This document shows positions 49,016 through 60,197 of a DNA stretch of 64,000 nt, in pieces. Location: NCBI RefSeq assembly GCF_020360975.1, contig NW_025408675.1, positions 1,612,001 through 1,676,000 on the forward strand, given 5' to 3'. Both the position numbers and the translations under genes were made by a program. The notes beneath the pieces were generated by a model. The model was not told where the DNA came from. It made no database searches and saw only the letters and a list, made by a program, of their open reading frames with translations. The stretch is from Hirsutella rhossiliensis (lineage: Eukaryota; Ascomycota; Sordariomycetes; Hypocreales; Ophiocordycipitaceae). Position 1 is the first letter of the stretch. Each line of letters begins with the position of its first letter.

Positions 49016-52000
49016 TGGATTTGACGTTGGCTCTGCTTTTGGTTGCACTCGTCGACATGCCGCTGCTGCACCCTGCTTGCGTATCCAGGTCTCCCTGCGA
49101 CGATTCCGTACATCATGCATCATTTAGTTGCAATAGACGGTGCTGCTACCTGACTCTGTGTTCTGTTGCAGGGGCATCTCTCTGGACAGTAACTTGAGTC
49201 GACTATTTCTACGGCACACCTTCAAGGCAAAACGGGTCTTTCAAGCTACGGAAGATGGATGCATATACAGCCTCAATTTCTTGGTTATCAATAGATTGGA
49301 TAATAGCTTCCTTGAAGTGAGTGCTGATTGGCTTACATCAAGAGCGGGACACCAATAGCTGAGTCGTCACGGACTCTAATAGAGTGGCTTGGAGTATACC
49401 AGCCTCCTTCCCCTTGCTCAACTATGCCCAGACGGTGTGTAGTTCCAATTGGTAACCCTGAGCGAGTTCCAGTATTTGTCCACCCCCGAACGTGTATGCT
49501 CTGGGCGGTGCTAAATAACCCATCAGTGGCACAGTGCAGCATAATGAACGCCAAGACTAAGAGCAGTTCAATTCGAAGGCCTGATGGAGAAAAAAATAGG
49601 CTGACGAAAGACTACTTTTAGGATCGAGGATGTTCTAGCGCAATTCAACCAATTCAAAGGGCCATCACAAAAAAACAAGCCGCTTTAAGTACTTGTGGCA
49701 GAGGGTACCTGAAAACTGGCGACTTGCAAGGAACAGATCAGAAATGTCCAGAAGGTAATTAACAGGGGATCATCGGTGGCATTCAGTGCGGTCAGGTTAA
49801 GGGAGCGGCGGCCAGCTTTGGAGGATTTTCCCAATTTCCATATCGAATCATTCAACCCTTTTTAAACTCCAATGCAAATCTGTCTGCCTTTTCCTTTGGT
49901 CAGTCTCCTCACTCGAGGCTGAGCCACATATGGAACATACGGGGACGGGTAGTGCATTTGGGCGTTAATCGATATCAGCTATCGAAAGGCCTCGATGTCT
50001 CTGAACAACAGATTCCTCTTGACGTCGAGACCAGTCGTGTTGGCCCTGACAATCAGCACCACTTCATTTTAGAGCTTGACTTAAACAGGGACTGCTTTGT
50101 TTAGCTTACTGATGAGCTCCATCGTCATTTTTCTTTCTCCGAAACCACTACGGTTCATTCATTAAGGATTCCCAGTCTTCTAATGGCGTCGTATTATGAG
50201 TCTGGAACTCTTTTTCGGCGTATTTATTTGGGCATAGTCTTCTAGAATCCCGCGTGGGGGTGCAAATTCCCGACGACCAGATCATCGGAGAAATATGCCA
50301 TCAAGGGTCGGTGATTCAAGGACCCTCTCACGCGGGTACGTGTGATTAGCGCCGCAGCGATGGCTGAATCTCTGACAGCCACTGTGGCCTGCTGTTTCTA
50401 TGGCTAGATTGTTTTTCTCCGTTTCTATCACCTACATTGTGTAGCTAAAAATCGTGGAGAAGTGAGTCTTGGAATCTTCCTCGAGCGGCTGTGCTCTTGG
50501 CATGTTGTCTTTATAGATAGCTGCGATGGTCATCGCCGTAGCCGTAAGGGTTAAAGCTGGCAGAAACGCATCTCAAAGCCAATTTGTGAGACAAGCTATG
50601 TATTAATGATGACGTTATCTCGATGCTTCTTGCCATAGGCTGGGCAGACAATAGATCCGAGAGACGAAGCAGAGCGTCTATTTATGCCTCATACGATTCT
50701 GGCTGATAGTGCTAAATCCAGACACTGAGTTTTGCGTGCGAGCCTTGCTGAAAGCTGGACTCTATTGAAGTCGAGTCGATTTGGACATTCTCATCTTGAT
50801 TGGTAACCAAACATATATGAATGCGTTCTCGTACGACAATTATCGCTAGTCCCAACCCCTAGTCCTAATGCTCTTCGATCAGTACGTATGACCTTCCTGT
50901 CTTAGATAAAAGTCAACCCGTTTACGCAGAGCTCGGCCAAATTCCCGCCGAATAGCGATGACCTAAATAGCATTACAATATCCAATAGGACGAAGATCAC
51001 ACTCGAGGCAACCTTACCAGGGCCGCAAATGTGGCTAGAGTCTAATCTAGGACGGTGGTGAATGCCGTTGGCCAATGGGTTCATGCTTGTTAGCCTGATA
51101 TTGGGAACACAACACAGTCCATAACAGGCACCCTCATTGCCCGAGAATGAGACCTCTGGATAAAGGCAACGCGCAGGTGAACATGCTGAACGAGATACAC
51201 ATTGAAAAAAAACGTAAAACACGGTCGAAGGTGCCAAGAAGACGGACCGCACGAAAGGCGTAATAGAGACGTAGCTCTTCAAGGGGGCAGCGCAAGAGGC
51301 TGCGATAGTAGAAGCTGGCACAAGAAAAGGCTAACTGCTTCGTTCGGCTACATTCGGAAACGTTAAGAAACGGATAGAGGGTATGATGCGCGAACGGAAT
51401 CATTCTGGTGGGCGTAGCTCTCGGCGCCGAGAACTTCATTGATATTGCTCTCTTACTTTGGCTGTAACTAACCAAGGTCAAGAAAACCACGATGCTATTA
51501 TGGACCATATAAAAGAATAATGAGGTTCCTTATGGAACGATCCTTCGATCTACCTGTAAGGCTGTAGCGGGGCGACCTGATGAATTCTTGAGCCGCATAG
51601 ACTGGAGACAAAGTGGCAAGTTTCCGCGTCCTACGATTCACCATGCGGGAGAGGGAAGCGCATGTTGTGCAGTAAAGCTCAATGAACAATGCAGAGCAAT
51701 AGTTCGTTCATGGAATATTTGGACATGCTGCACGTCAGTCCGCGCTCACCAACTACAGGGCGTATGATGTATCACGGAAACTCCTATCAAAGCGGGACAA
51801 GAAAGAAGCCATGGTGCATCATAGCCGTTAGCTAGATTGATAGAGTCATGAAAGAGCTCAGGGGCTTAAGGCGAGCTCGGGCATGTTAGTGAGCAGCATG
51901 CCGCTTCAAGGGACTAGGTGTGCAGTTGGAGGAGATGAGATGTAGTTCGACTGTAGATGCTACGTTTGTCTTTTCAAATTCACCCCCTCGTCAAGGGGGA

Positions 52001-53321
52001 TGAACTGGTTTTTACAAATTTCATTTGGACCGGGGGAACCATTCAATCATTACTGTATACGGCATAAGTAATCAGAGTTTGGATCCTCTGCGCGGTAGCT
52101 CCCCGTGTTGTTCCTTGATGCATTGGTTGTTCTGGGAGCCCTCAACTCGCCGCAAAAGCTGTCAATTTCCCAAATCTCGGCCACTGTCCACATGTAGCCG
52201 CTGGCACCGTTCCCAAATTTGCCTTGCGGGGACTCGATAGTCTCCGTGCTTTGAACACTTCAGGATGAGGCACAATGTGTACTTCGTCTGCCATCTTGAA
52301 GGAAGCTTCCACCAACGTCAATCGTGCAAGCCACGGTCTTGAGTTCACATGCAGGAGTCGATATCATCATTAGAAGGTTCTACAAGCAGCCATTACCCGA
52401 TGCAGTCTCCGAGAATGCCCAGGTAGCATCTGCTGCACACGGTGCAAGCGAGGCCGCCCGGCCTCCGGCGTGATTGTGTCTGCCGCCACCATGCACGCCA
52501 AACACTCAACGGAACAGTGACTTCTCTCCTGCATGAGCATCCGGACCCAAAATTAGGAGAGATTTCTCGGTTACAGAATGCAGAGACCATTTGCTGTACA
52601 CACGGGCTGGGGTCTAGGACATGCATGACGACCGTAGAGTTACAGCGTCCTCCACAAAAAGCTGACTCTCCACTTGTGGCGAGGCCGGCGTGGGAAGCCG
52701 GCTTACACGAAGGCACATGAAAGCGCCAGGCGGGTCGGTTCCCGCTTCCACAGTCGTATACCTGCATGTCGCAGACGTCACGACAGCTAACCATCTTGTC
52801 GACATCACATGTCGGGGAAGATCTTGGTTCACCCTTTGCGGGCTGACATCTGACACTGCTCTTGTCTCCGAGCCTCCTCCTGCCCCCCCATATCTCTCGC
52901 CTAATCTAATGGGTCTCCAGAAGCAGGCTCGTTCAACCTGCTCACTACCGGACACGTCCTACTCTCAGCCTCCCATCGACACCTGAAGGTGCACTGGGCT
53001 TGTTTTCTCATCGCTAACCGGCATGGAGATCTTGTATTTGCTGCTCTAGCTTGTCCCCGTCACGCCTATGCAGCATTAGCGAGACTGATCCCCATATCGA
53101 TTACAACGTCTTCGCTGTTGCCTATATCGACCTTTAGGCCTGTCCTGAACCTATATCCTTACAAACACCCGGCTTCGGCATTTGCATTCGCGATTTCGAG
53201 CCAACAAGGTCAGGGCGAAAACAAAGTTTAAGCTGCTTCTCTCAACCATTTACATTGCCCTCCTACTTCGTCCATCCTATCTCCAGGGTCGACTTATTTC
53301 AACCGCAAGGAGTAGGAAATC
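49016..53321. other. 4.3 kb gap between cyclase and GGPP synthase
   Basis: The longest gene-free stretch inside the cluster. ORFs up to 139 residues (50,902-51,321 minus) have no recognisable domain and no plausible splice partners. There is a CCCGCGTG inverted repeat pair at about 50,253 and 50,330. Base composition is intermediate, so it is not part of the saturated RIP blocks. It may be decayed transposon or lost-gene sequence. The last few hundred bases hold the GGPP synthase promoter. Confidence 0.55.
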
Positions 53322-54362
53322 ATGGCCATCGCCGCCACAATGGCCCTCGTGCAGCAACTGCCGCAGCAACTGCCATCTCAGCTCCAGCAGCCCTACAAAC
53401 TCCAGCAGGAGGACCCGACCCGGCAGCCGCTAAGTGTTGACACGTACGCGCACGACGACCTCAACTACACACCCAAATGGACACAAGATAAAGAGAATGT
53501 GGTCAGGGCGCCCTTTGACTATGTCGCTAGTCACCCGGGTAAAGACTTCCGGCGTCAACTTATCGCGGCCTTCGATGCCTGGCTCCAGGTCCCGCCGGCC
53601 AGCCTCCAGATCATCACAAAGGTCATCGGCATGCTGCATGAATCTTCACTTCTCTTGGATGATGTCCAGGACTCTTCGGCGCTGCGTCGCGGATATCCCG
53701 TGGCGCATAGCATTTTCGGCGTCCCCCAGACTATCAACTCGGCCAATTATATGTGCCACGTTGCCCTACAGGAGCTCCAGAGGCTGAAAAGCCCCGAATG
53801 CGTCTCAATATACGCCGAAGAGATTCTAAATCTTTATCGTGGCCAAGGCATGGAGCTCTTTTGGCGCGATACTCTCACGTGCCCTACCGAGGAGGACTAC
53901 CTCGAGATGGTTGGCAACAAAACGGGTGGCCTCTTCCGCCTCGGAATCAAGCTAATGCAGTCCGAATCGACTGCTGCTGTCGACTGCGTGCCTCTTGTCA
54001 ATCTAGTTGGTCTGATTTTCCAAATCCGCGATGACCTCCTCAACCTCTCGTCCGAGTATACGGATAATAAGGGCATGTGCGAGGATTTAACCGAGGGCAA
54101 GTTTTCTTTCCCAGTGATTCACAGTATTCGTTCCGACCCTACAAGTCTACAACTCGTCAATATTATTAAGCAACGGACGTCTGATGTAGAAGTGAAGCGT
54201 TACGCCATCTCTTACATGGAGGGCACCGGTAGCTTCGCCTATACCTGCGCCGTCATCAACACTCATATAGACAAAGCCCGCACTATGGCGCTAGAGATGG
54301 ACGCCGGGCAGGGCCGTTCAGAGAGCATTTTGAAGATCTTGGACAAGATGGTCGTTGCGTGA
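53322..54362 (+). CDS. idtG: Geranylgeranyl diphosphate synthase
   Basis: Trans-isoprenyl diphosphate synthase that supplies GGPP to the pathway. Single exon, 346 residues, no intron needed. The first Asp-rich motif is DDVQD at 113-117; [10 protein letters not shown] lies at about 174-183; the second motif reads IRDDLLN at 235-241, as in fungal GGPP synthases where Asn replaces the last Asp. The N-terminus is a Gln/Pro-rich low-complexity stretch (about 11-30). PaxG of Penicillium paxilli ends in a peroxisomal GRV signal; this protein ends in MVVA, so no such signal is seen. The ATG at 53,322 has a good context; Met7 is an alternative. Its position beside the cluster genes supports it being the cluster copy rather than the housekeeping one. 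Confidence 0.88.
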   Translation: MAIAATMALVQQLPQQLPSQLQQPYKLQQEDPTRQPLSVDTYAHDDLNYTPKWTQDKENVVRAPFDYVASHPGKDFRRQLIAAFDAWLQVPPASLQIITKVIGMLHESSLLLDDVQDSSALRRGYPVAHSIFGVPQTINSANYMCHVALQELQRLKSPECVSIYAEEILNLYRGQGMELFWRDTLTCPTEEDYLEMVGNKTGGLFRLGIKLMQSESTAAVDCVPLVNLVGLIFQIRDDLLNLSSEYTDNKGMCEDLTEGKFSFPVIHSIRSDPTSLQLVNIIKQRTSDVEVKRYAISYMEGTGSFAYTCAVINTHIDKARTMALEMDAGQGRSESILKILDKMVVA

Positions 54363-56245
54363 GGATTTTTTTTGGCGGCCTAGGCTTTCTGATGTATCTG
54401 GAGGGAGTGCAGACTTGGCGTGGCGCGTATGCTTTCGGATTCTTTCCTACAATGCTATCCGTCTCTCGGCTTATGCCGTTTTCATCTTGCTTCTTATGTC
54501 TTTTTTTTCCAGTATTAGCAGCACCAATCTTGGTCAAACCACGGGGCTGGGGGCGGGTGTTACGTGTAGATTAGGGGAACCATGTCCGGTGTGGTGTCTG
54601 CTCTCCGAAGAACCAAACACTCACGACTCATTTAACGCGGTTTCTCCGTTTAACAATTGATGAGCACCGTGGAAAGATGCCTGCCACCAACGGTGGCTCG
54701 GTATCCTACTTCTTCCATGTGGTCTTGGATAGAGAATGGGCTTATGAATATCACTCTTAAGTTACGTGTCAGTCCATACCGTTAGGTTGGCATTTTCCCT
54801 TCTAATTTTCCCCTCAGCGCAAACAGTTTAGGCTCCGGGAGTGCATTGCCTACGATGCTTTGTAACAATAATTATACAGGAAAGGATTCAGTACGTTGGA
54901 GAACACCGAGGAACATCTTAGTCGTTGTGACATGGTCTAAGTAGTATAGGAAAGACGATGCCATTGAGAAACTGGGTGAGGAGGGAGCTGCTCGCGGTGT
55001 CTCGATGCATTCGATTATAAAGTAAAGCTGATAGATACACACCTTCACTGCCGCTGCTTAGCCTCGGTGATAACTAATGGCTTAACGCACTTGTGTCGGT
55101 AGGTGAAATCTAGTCGGCCGAGAGCCGGCCGGCGACCAGGTTTCGCATTGGTATTTCTCTTCACTACCCGTTACTAGTGTTTAGGGCTGAGTCCAAAATC
55201 CTAATGCGGGTAATAAAGCAACAGGACGAAGCGGATAAGCTCGAAGGGTCCGTAACTCATCCTGTACGGGCCGCAGCGGGGGGGAGACGTTTAGGTATAT
55301 AAAAGGCTGGCTGCCATCGCTGCTTAAACTCCTCGGTGCTCCCATTAAACTTGTCCTAGCGAGCTCTTATAGTTGCTACTGGCCAAAACTTCTGGTCTCA
55401 CTGCACGCGATAATGCGATATCTGCAATGTGACAATCTCTGGAGACGACCGTGAAGGACGATTTGGCGTTCGACGGCGAGATCAATTAAAGAGTGCTGTA
55501 ATGCTTCTCTGGAAGAGTTGGGGGGAAAGGGGGGTGAGGTGGCTGAAGTCTCGCGAACAGGGCATGCAAATAGGGCATAGAAGACGTGAAGTGGGCTTTA
55601 GCTGTTGTTTGCTCGTTATCATCTGCTCTAATCTCCCTTCTTTTCTTTGGCAAGGCCCCTTGTTTATGTCCTCTTTCCCTTCCCTCTCAATCTGTCCAGA
55701 CTGTCATTATATAAATTCTTAGCTAAAGGGCCTGGCCACCCTCATTCACTGGCGAGGTCATATTTTTTCTGCGTCTCCAGCCTCTACGCAGCTAACCTGC
55801 ATTTCTTGTGTGAGTGTGTAAAAGTGAAGCTTGCCGGAGACAGTCGCCCCCGACTCTCAACCAGGTTAATGTTAGAACACTAAGCATAGGGCGTTTATCG
55901 GCCATATAACAGAATACGCATAAAGTCACATAGAGAGGTAAGACAGCAATTTCCCCTGTATGAGGGAGGAAAGGGGCAGTAAGAAACAAGGCTCTTAGTA
56001 AAGCTTTGTATTCTACCTCTTTAGGTATAACTCACTTGATTTGATTTGATTTGATTTGGCTAAATCTTAACTCGATTTGAATATATTTGGAAACTATTCA
56101 TTTGTTCGCAACCCAGGGCCCAGGCCCCCGAACCGCAACTGTCTCGGATAACCAGGATGCTAAAATTACTAGATGAACCCTCGCACGCCCCAATACCCTT
56201 CTCCTGGCAGGACATCATCATGACAGGCTGAGATGGGGATTACTC
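54363..56245. other. 1.9 kb intergenic interval
   Basis: Right edge of the cluster. No gene supported; a 97-residue frame at 55,429-55,722 has no domain. A pentanucleotide microsatellite, four units of TTGAT, lies at 56,036-56,055. Confidence 0.6.
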
Positions 56246-56629
56246 CTACTTCTGCCCATGGCCCGAGAACTCGAAAACGATGTCGTTGAAATCCGCATCG
56301 TCTCCGTTCTCGGCAACAACCACCAGCAGGCGGTACGTGCCGATATCGTAAGGGCCTCCTGATCTCAGTTTAGAGGGCTTGAATGAGCCGTCAGACTCAT
56401 ACGTGAAAGTGGCGACGGCTTTTTGAAGGGAATCAAATTTGCGCTGGAGGATCATGTTGTTGCCTTCGCCGGAGCCAGTGGCCTCGAATGACTCCTCCCC
56501 GGCCTTGACCTCGACACGTTGGACGACCTTGGAATTTGTTTTGATCCTGAGATTCAGGCCTGTCCATTTTTCTCCGAAGGAGATCTCTGCCTTGTTGCCG
56601 GTCACGTTTACGTACGTTTGTTCCGACAT
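56246..56629 (-). CDS. LecB/PA-IIL-like calcium-dependent lectin
   Basis: Small protein of 127 residues, single exon, no signal peptide. Its C-terminal loop ENGDDADFND (107-116) aligns with the calcium-binding loop of Pseudomonas LecB, where Glu95, Asp99, Asp101, Asn103 and Asp104 bind two calcium ions; all five positions are conserved. An upstream NLR at 26-28 aligns with the Asn21-Thr-Arg calcium ligand region. The C-terminal Gly is near but not at the end. In LecB this site binds fucose or mannose. The fungal function is unknown; defence or self-recognition are possibilities. The start was set at the ATG at 56,629, because the open frame upstream has no ATG. It is monocistronic and outside the metabolite cluster. 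Confidence 0.62.
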   Translation of the reverse strand: MSEQTYVNVTGNKAEISFGEKWTGLNLRIKTNSKVVQRVEVKAGEESFEATGSGEGNNMILQRKFDSLQKAVATFTYESDGSFKPSKLRSGGPYDIGTYRLLVVVAENGDDADFNDIVFEFSGHGQK

Positions 56630-56775
56630 ATTTGAATGACGGCAAAAATTGCGGAGATTGGTCCAATGGATTCTTCCTACAGGCGGTTTATGTAGGAAAA
56701 ATTGACCAGCGTGTGACAGGTGAAACGCGGCGGACGTACGGATATATTTGTAACTAAGCACAGACTACGGATTAT

Positions 56776-57053
56776 ATATTTCTATGGCAGAAAAGACGCA
56801 ATCTCTGCGTTGCCACGTCACGCCACATGCATATGCAGCTTGGATGGCTTCGTAATGCAGGAAACTGCGCACGATTGTTGGTAAACGAAAACTTTTACTG
56901 CGGTTGACCATGTCATATTTCTATGGCAGAAAAGACGCAATCTCTGCGTTGCCACGTCACGCCACATGCATATGCAGCTTGGATGGCTTCGTAATGCAGG
57001 AAACTGCGCACGATTGTTGGTAAACGAAAACTTTTACTGCCGTTGACCATGTC
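56776..57053. repeat. 139-bp tandem duplication upstream of the lectin gene
   Basis: 56,776-56,914 and 56,915-57,053 are head-to-tail copies that differ at a single base (G versus C near the end). The array starts 147 bp upstream of the lectin ATG, within its likely promoter. Each copy contains an ATGCATATGCA palindromic core and a CCACGTCACG motif resembling a bZIP/CREB half-site. Confidence 0.95.
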
Positions 57054-57460
57054 ATTGTGCGTACCACCAAGCAATTATGGTTGTAGGAAGTTGGCAAGTT
57101 AGATAGAGCTGGACAAACATCGAGGGACCCCGCTGGGTCAACAACGCAACTGCGGCTGAGATGCAGCACGCTGGCCGAGGACGATTAGTGCGAGAGGACG
57201 GGCTGGAAAGACGCGGATATGCGCTGTCTACATCATTGGGCCTTATTATTTCACCAAAACCAAAGAGGGCGCCGGCCTAGGTTCTGGTTTGACCCGTGCA
57301 GTGCTCAGAACTTGGACACACGACGCAAATCGGAGAGCCGAGAAGCCGAGTGTCAGCCAGGAAACAAAAAAGAAAGAAAGATAAGAAACAAGTAATTGCA
57401 ACAGAGGGACTAACCACCACCCATATTTAACAATTTAATCTTAGGACTCGATATAATAAC
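57054..57460. other. Unique spacer before the right RIP block
   Basis: Normal composition with no gene seen; ends where CpA and TpG disappear at about 57,460. Confidence 0.6.
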
Positions 57461-59718
57461 CAGGCGTAGGTTTAAGGGCAGTTAAGTAAACGATAGCACT
57501 TAATTCTAAGAATAAAACTGTTATTCTAACTTTAAGCCTCCTTTTAGTTATACTTCTTTAATAGCGACTTCTATAAGCCTCTAGGCTACCGAGGTAGATA
57601 AAGGCCTTAGGGCTAAGGGCCTAGGTAAATACTATATATCTATTCGAAAGACCCCCCGCCTAGCCTTTAGCCCGGAAAAGGACCTTATAGGGAGGCCTAG
57701 GCCGACCCTTTCGGCCTTTTACTAGCTCTTCTTTAGGGGCGGCTTCTTATTTTCTATCCTAAAAAGGACTAATAAGGTAGACCGAGACGACTACCGCTAT
57801 AGCTAAGGAAGGTATATAGCTAGGCACCTTATCTTAAGGTGCCTAAACTATAGGAGGGAAAGAGGGGTCCTTTATTAGTCCTTTAAGGGACGGAAGGAGG
57901 CCCTTAGCCTACCTTTTCTCTATAGCTCTAAGGAAGGAAGGGAAGCCCTTCTTACCTTCTTAGCTAAAATAGAGATATAAATAGCTAAGTAGCTTAAAAA
58001 GGAGTAACCTAGGGGCCCTAAGGCCCTTAGGGGGGGGAAATACCGCGTAAGAGGAACTAAATAAACCTTTTTTTTATCTTTACTATTATAGCTACCTTTC
58101 CTTAATTAGTTATAAGCCCCTAAGCTTTAAAGCTAGCTATAACTACTAATAAGGCGCTAGGCTATTATTAGCCTTACTATAGCCTTAAAGGCTATATATA
58201 AGTAATAATAGAAAAAAATAGTAACTTTTATTTCTAACCTATCTTATATTTTAATATAGTAACTAATTATATAGCTATAGCTTTAAGGAACCTAAATTAT
58301 AAGTATAGCTATAGTCTCTTTTAGACCCCTTTTATTATTAAATATATAACTACTAAGTAATATAATTATATAGAGCCTTATTATAGAGTAGACCTAGGAG
58401 GGTATAGGCTATAGTTACGTAACTACCCCTTCTTTACTATATATAGCGTATATACGTACGCGATAAAAGGTAACGAATTAACTAAGCTACCTAGCTTATT
58501 AATTAACTATACTTATTAACTATATAGGTATTAACTATCTAGGTAAAGCCTAGACTCTTATAAGCCCCCTTCCTTAGGAACCCTTATAAATATAATAAAA
58601 TATAAGCTTAATATATATAAGGGTATTTCCCCTTAGTATAGGTCTAGGTATTAGCTTAGACCTTAGTAGATAGCGTTATAGGGTAAGGTAAGCTATATAT
58701 ATAAATATATATTTAATAGTAGTAAGCGTAGTATATAGTTAGATCTTATATAGCTTATTATTATAATATAATAAAAGGCACTTATAGTATATCCCTCTAC
58801 CTACCCTATAATAATATAAGCTATTAATATATTAGACTTAATATTAAAACCTTAGTAGTACTAGCTAAGGTAGTAGTAGTAGTAGCTATTATAGGAAGAA
58901 GCTTAGTACTAATAGCTATAGTAATAAGTAAAAGAGCTATATTAGTAATACCTATAAAAAGAGGCTTAGTAGTAATAAGTTAAATAAGCGCGATTTATAA
59001 AGCTATTTTACTAGATATTATTAGACTTAGACTAATAAGTAACCTTACGCTAGATCCTTAATACCCTCTTAACGCTAGCTTTAATAGCTACGCCCCCTAC
59101 TACTAGGACGTTAGAGCGCGAGGCGGCCCTTAATAGACGGAAGCCGCTACTATAGCTTACTTAGGATAGTAAGCTTAAGACCTTTTACTTCTTCTTTAAC
59201 CGCTTAATAGCGAAATACTATATTAATAAGAAATAAGGCCTTAACGGCTATAAGGAGATAGCTTAGTTCTCGCTCCTTTATATACTACCGGAGCCCTAGA
59301 TATAGCGAGTAGCGGGCTTCTAAGAGTAGGGCAGGCCTAAAAAGATAAAAGACCCTTAAGTATTTTTTAACTACTTAGTCTATACCTTTAATAATATATA
59401 AGAGTAAAAGAAGGTATAAGATAGGCTATAGACCTTTACTTTATAAAAGGGGTAGTCCTTTAAAGAGTTCTTACTAAAATTTAAAGAGGCCTTAACTTAG
59501 GTAGTAGGTAATACCGCTTAAAAGGATAGCGCTAAGCTTACCTAGCTATAGAACTTAATCTCCTTAGTACTTTAAGAGCTACTTATCCTTATTATAATAC
59601 CCTTTACTTATAAGGGCTATATAGCCCGCCTTATAAAGGTAGATTAGGTATTATATACTAGTCCCTTAGTATAAGGCCGGTACTTTAACCTAGCCGTTTA
59701 CTTAGATCTAGTATATAT
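57461..59718 (+). mobile_element. RIP-destroyed repeat DNA with gag-like trace
   Basis: No open frame; almost no CpA or TpG. At about 59,180-59,510 the plus strand retains a gag-like pattern (repeated Lys/Leu blocks with FKEFLLKFKEAL), suggesting a further gypsy element. A (GTA)n run lies near 58,873. Limits within the block were not resolved. Confidence 0.55.
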
Positions 59719-60197
59719 TATAACTACGGTCTAGCGAACCGCGGGGACTAGTATAGGTTACGAGGGTACGTAATATAGGGAGTAAGGAATATAAGACGGA
59801 CCGATAGGCTAATTAAGTTTAGAGCGACGGGTTACTTTAGCGCTCTAATACTTTATAGCTAGGATTATAGGATCGCTCTAGCGCTCTAGCGCTCTTAGGC
59901 TATAGGATTACCTAGTGCTCTCGGCGATCTAAGAAAGCTCTCGAGGTATATAAGGAAGGAATAAAATACTCCTTTAAATAAATAGCTTAATAGCTTTTAA
60001 TATTATAATTATTATAATCTTTATTACGATCTTATCTTTAATTATAATTACTTAATTACTTAGTTATAGTCTATAGTCTATAACCTCTAACTTATTACTA
60101 GTATAATTTACTTATTATTACTTAAACTACGCCTTATTATATCTATTAATATAAACCCTTTAATAGGTTTATCCCTTAAGAATAATACTAGTTATTA
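59719..60197 (+). repeat. 5' LTR of the right gypsy element
   Basis: Matches 4,172-4,654 in the same orientation over its whole length with scattered transitions. It is followed by gag-like sequence, so it is a 5' LTR. Ends are approximate. Confidence 0.75.

Noticed and set aside
50902..51508. Overlapping minus-strand frames as a possible extra cluster gene
   Set aside because: No P450, transferase, oxidase or transporter motif, and no intron set that extends them.
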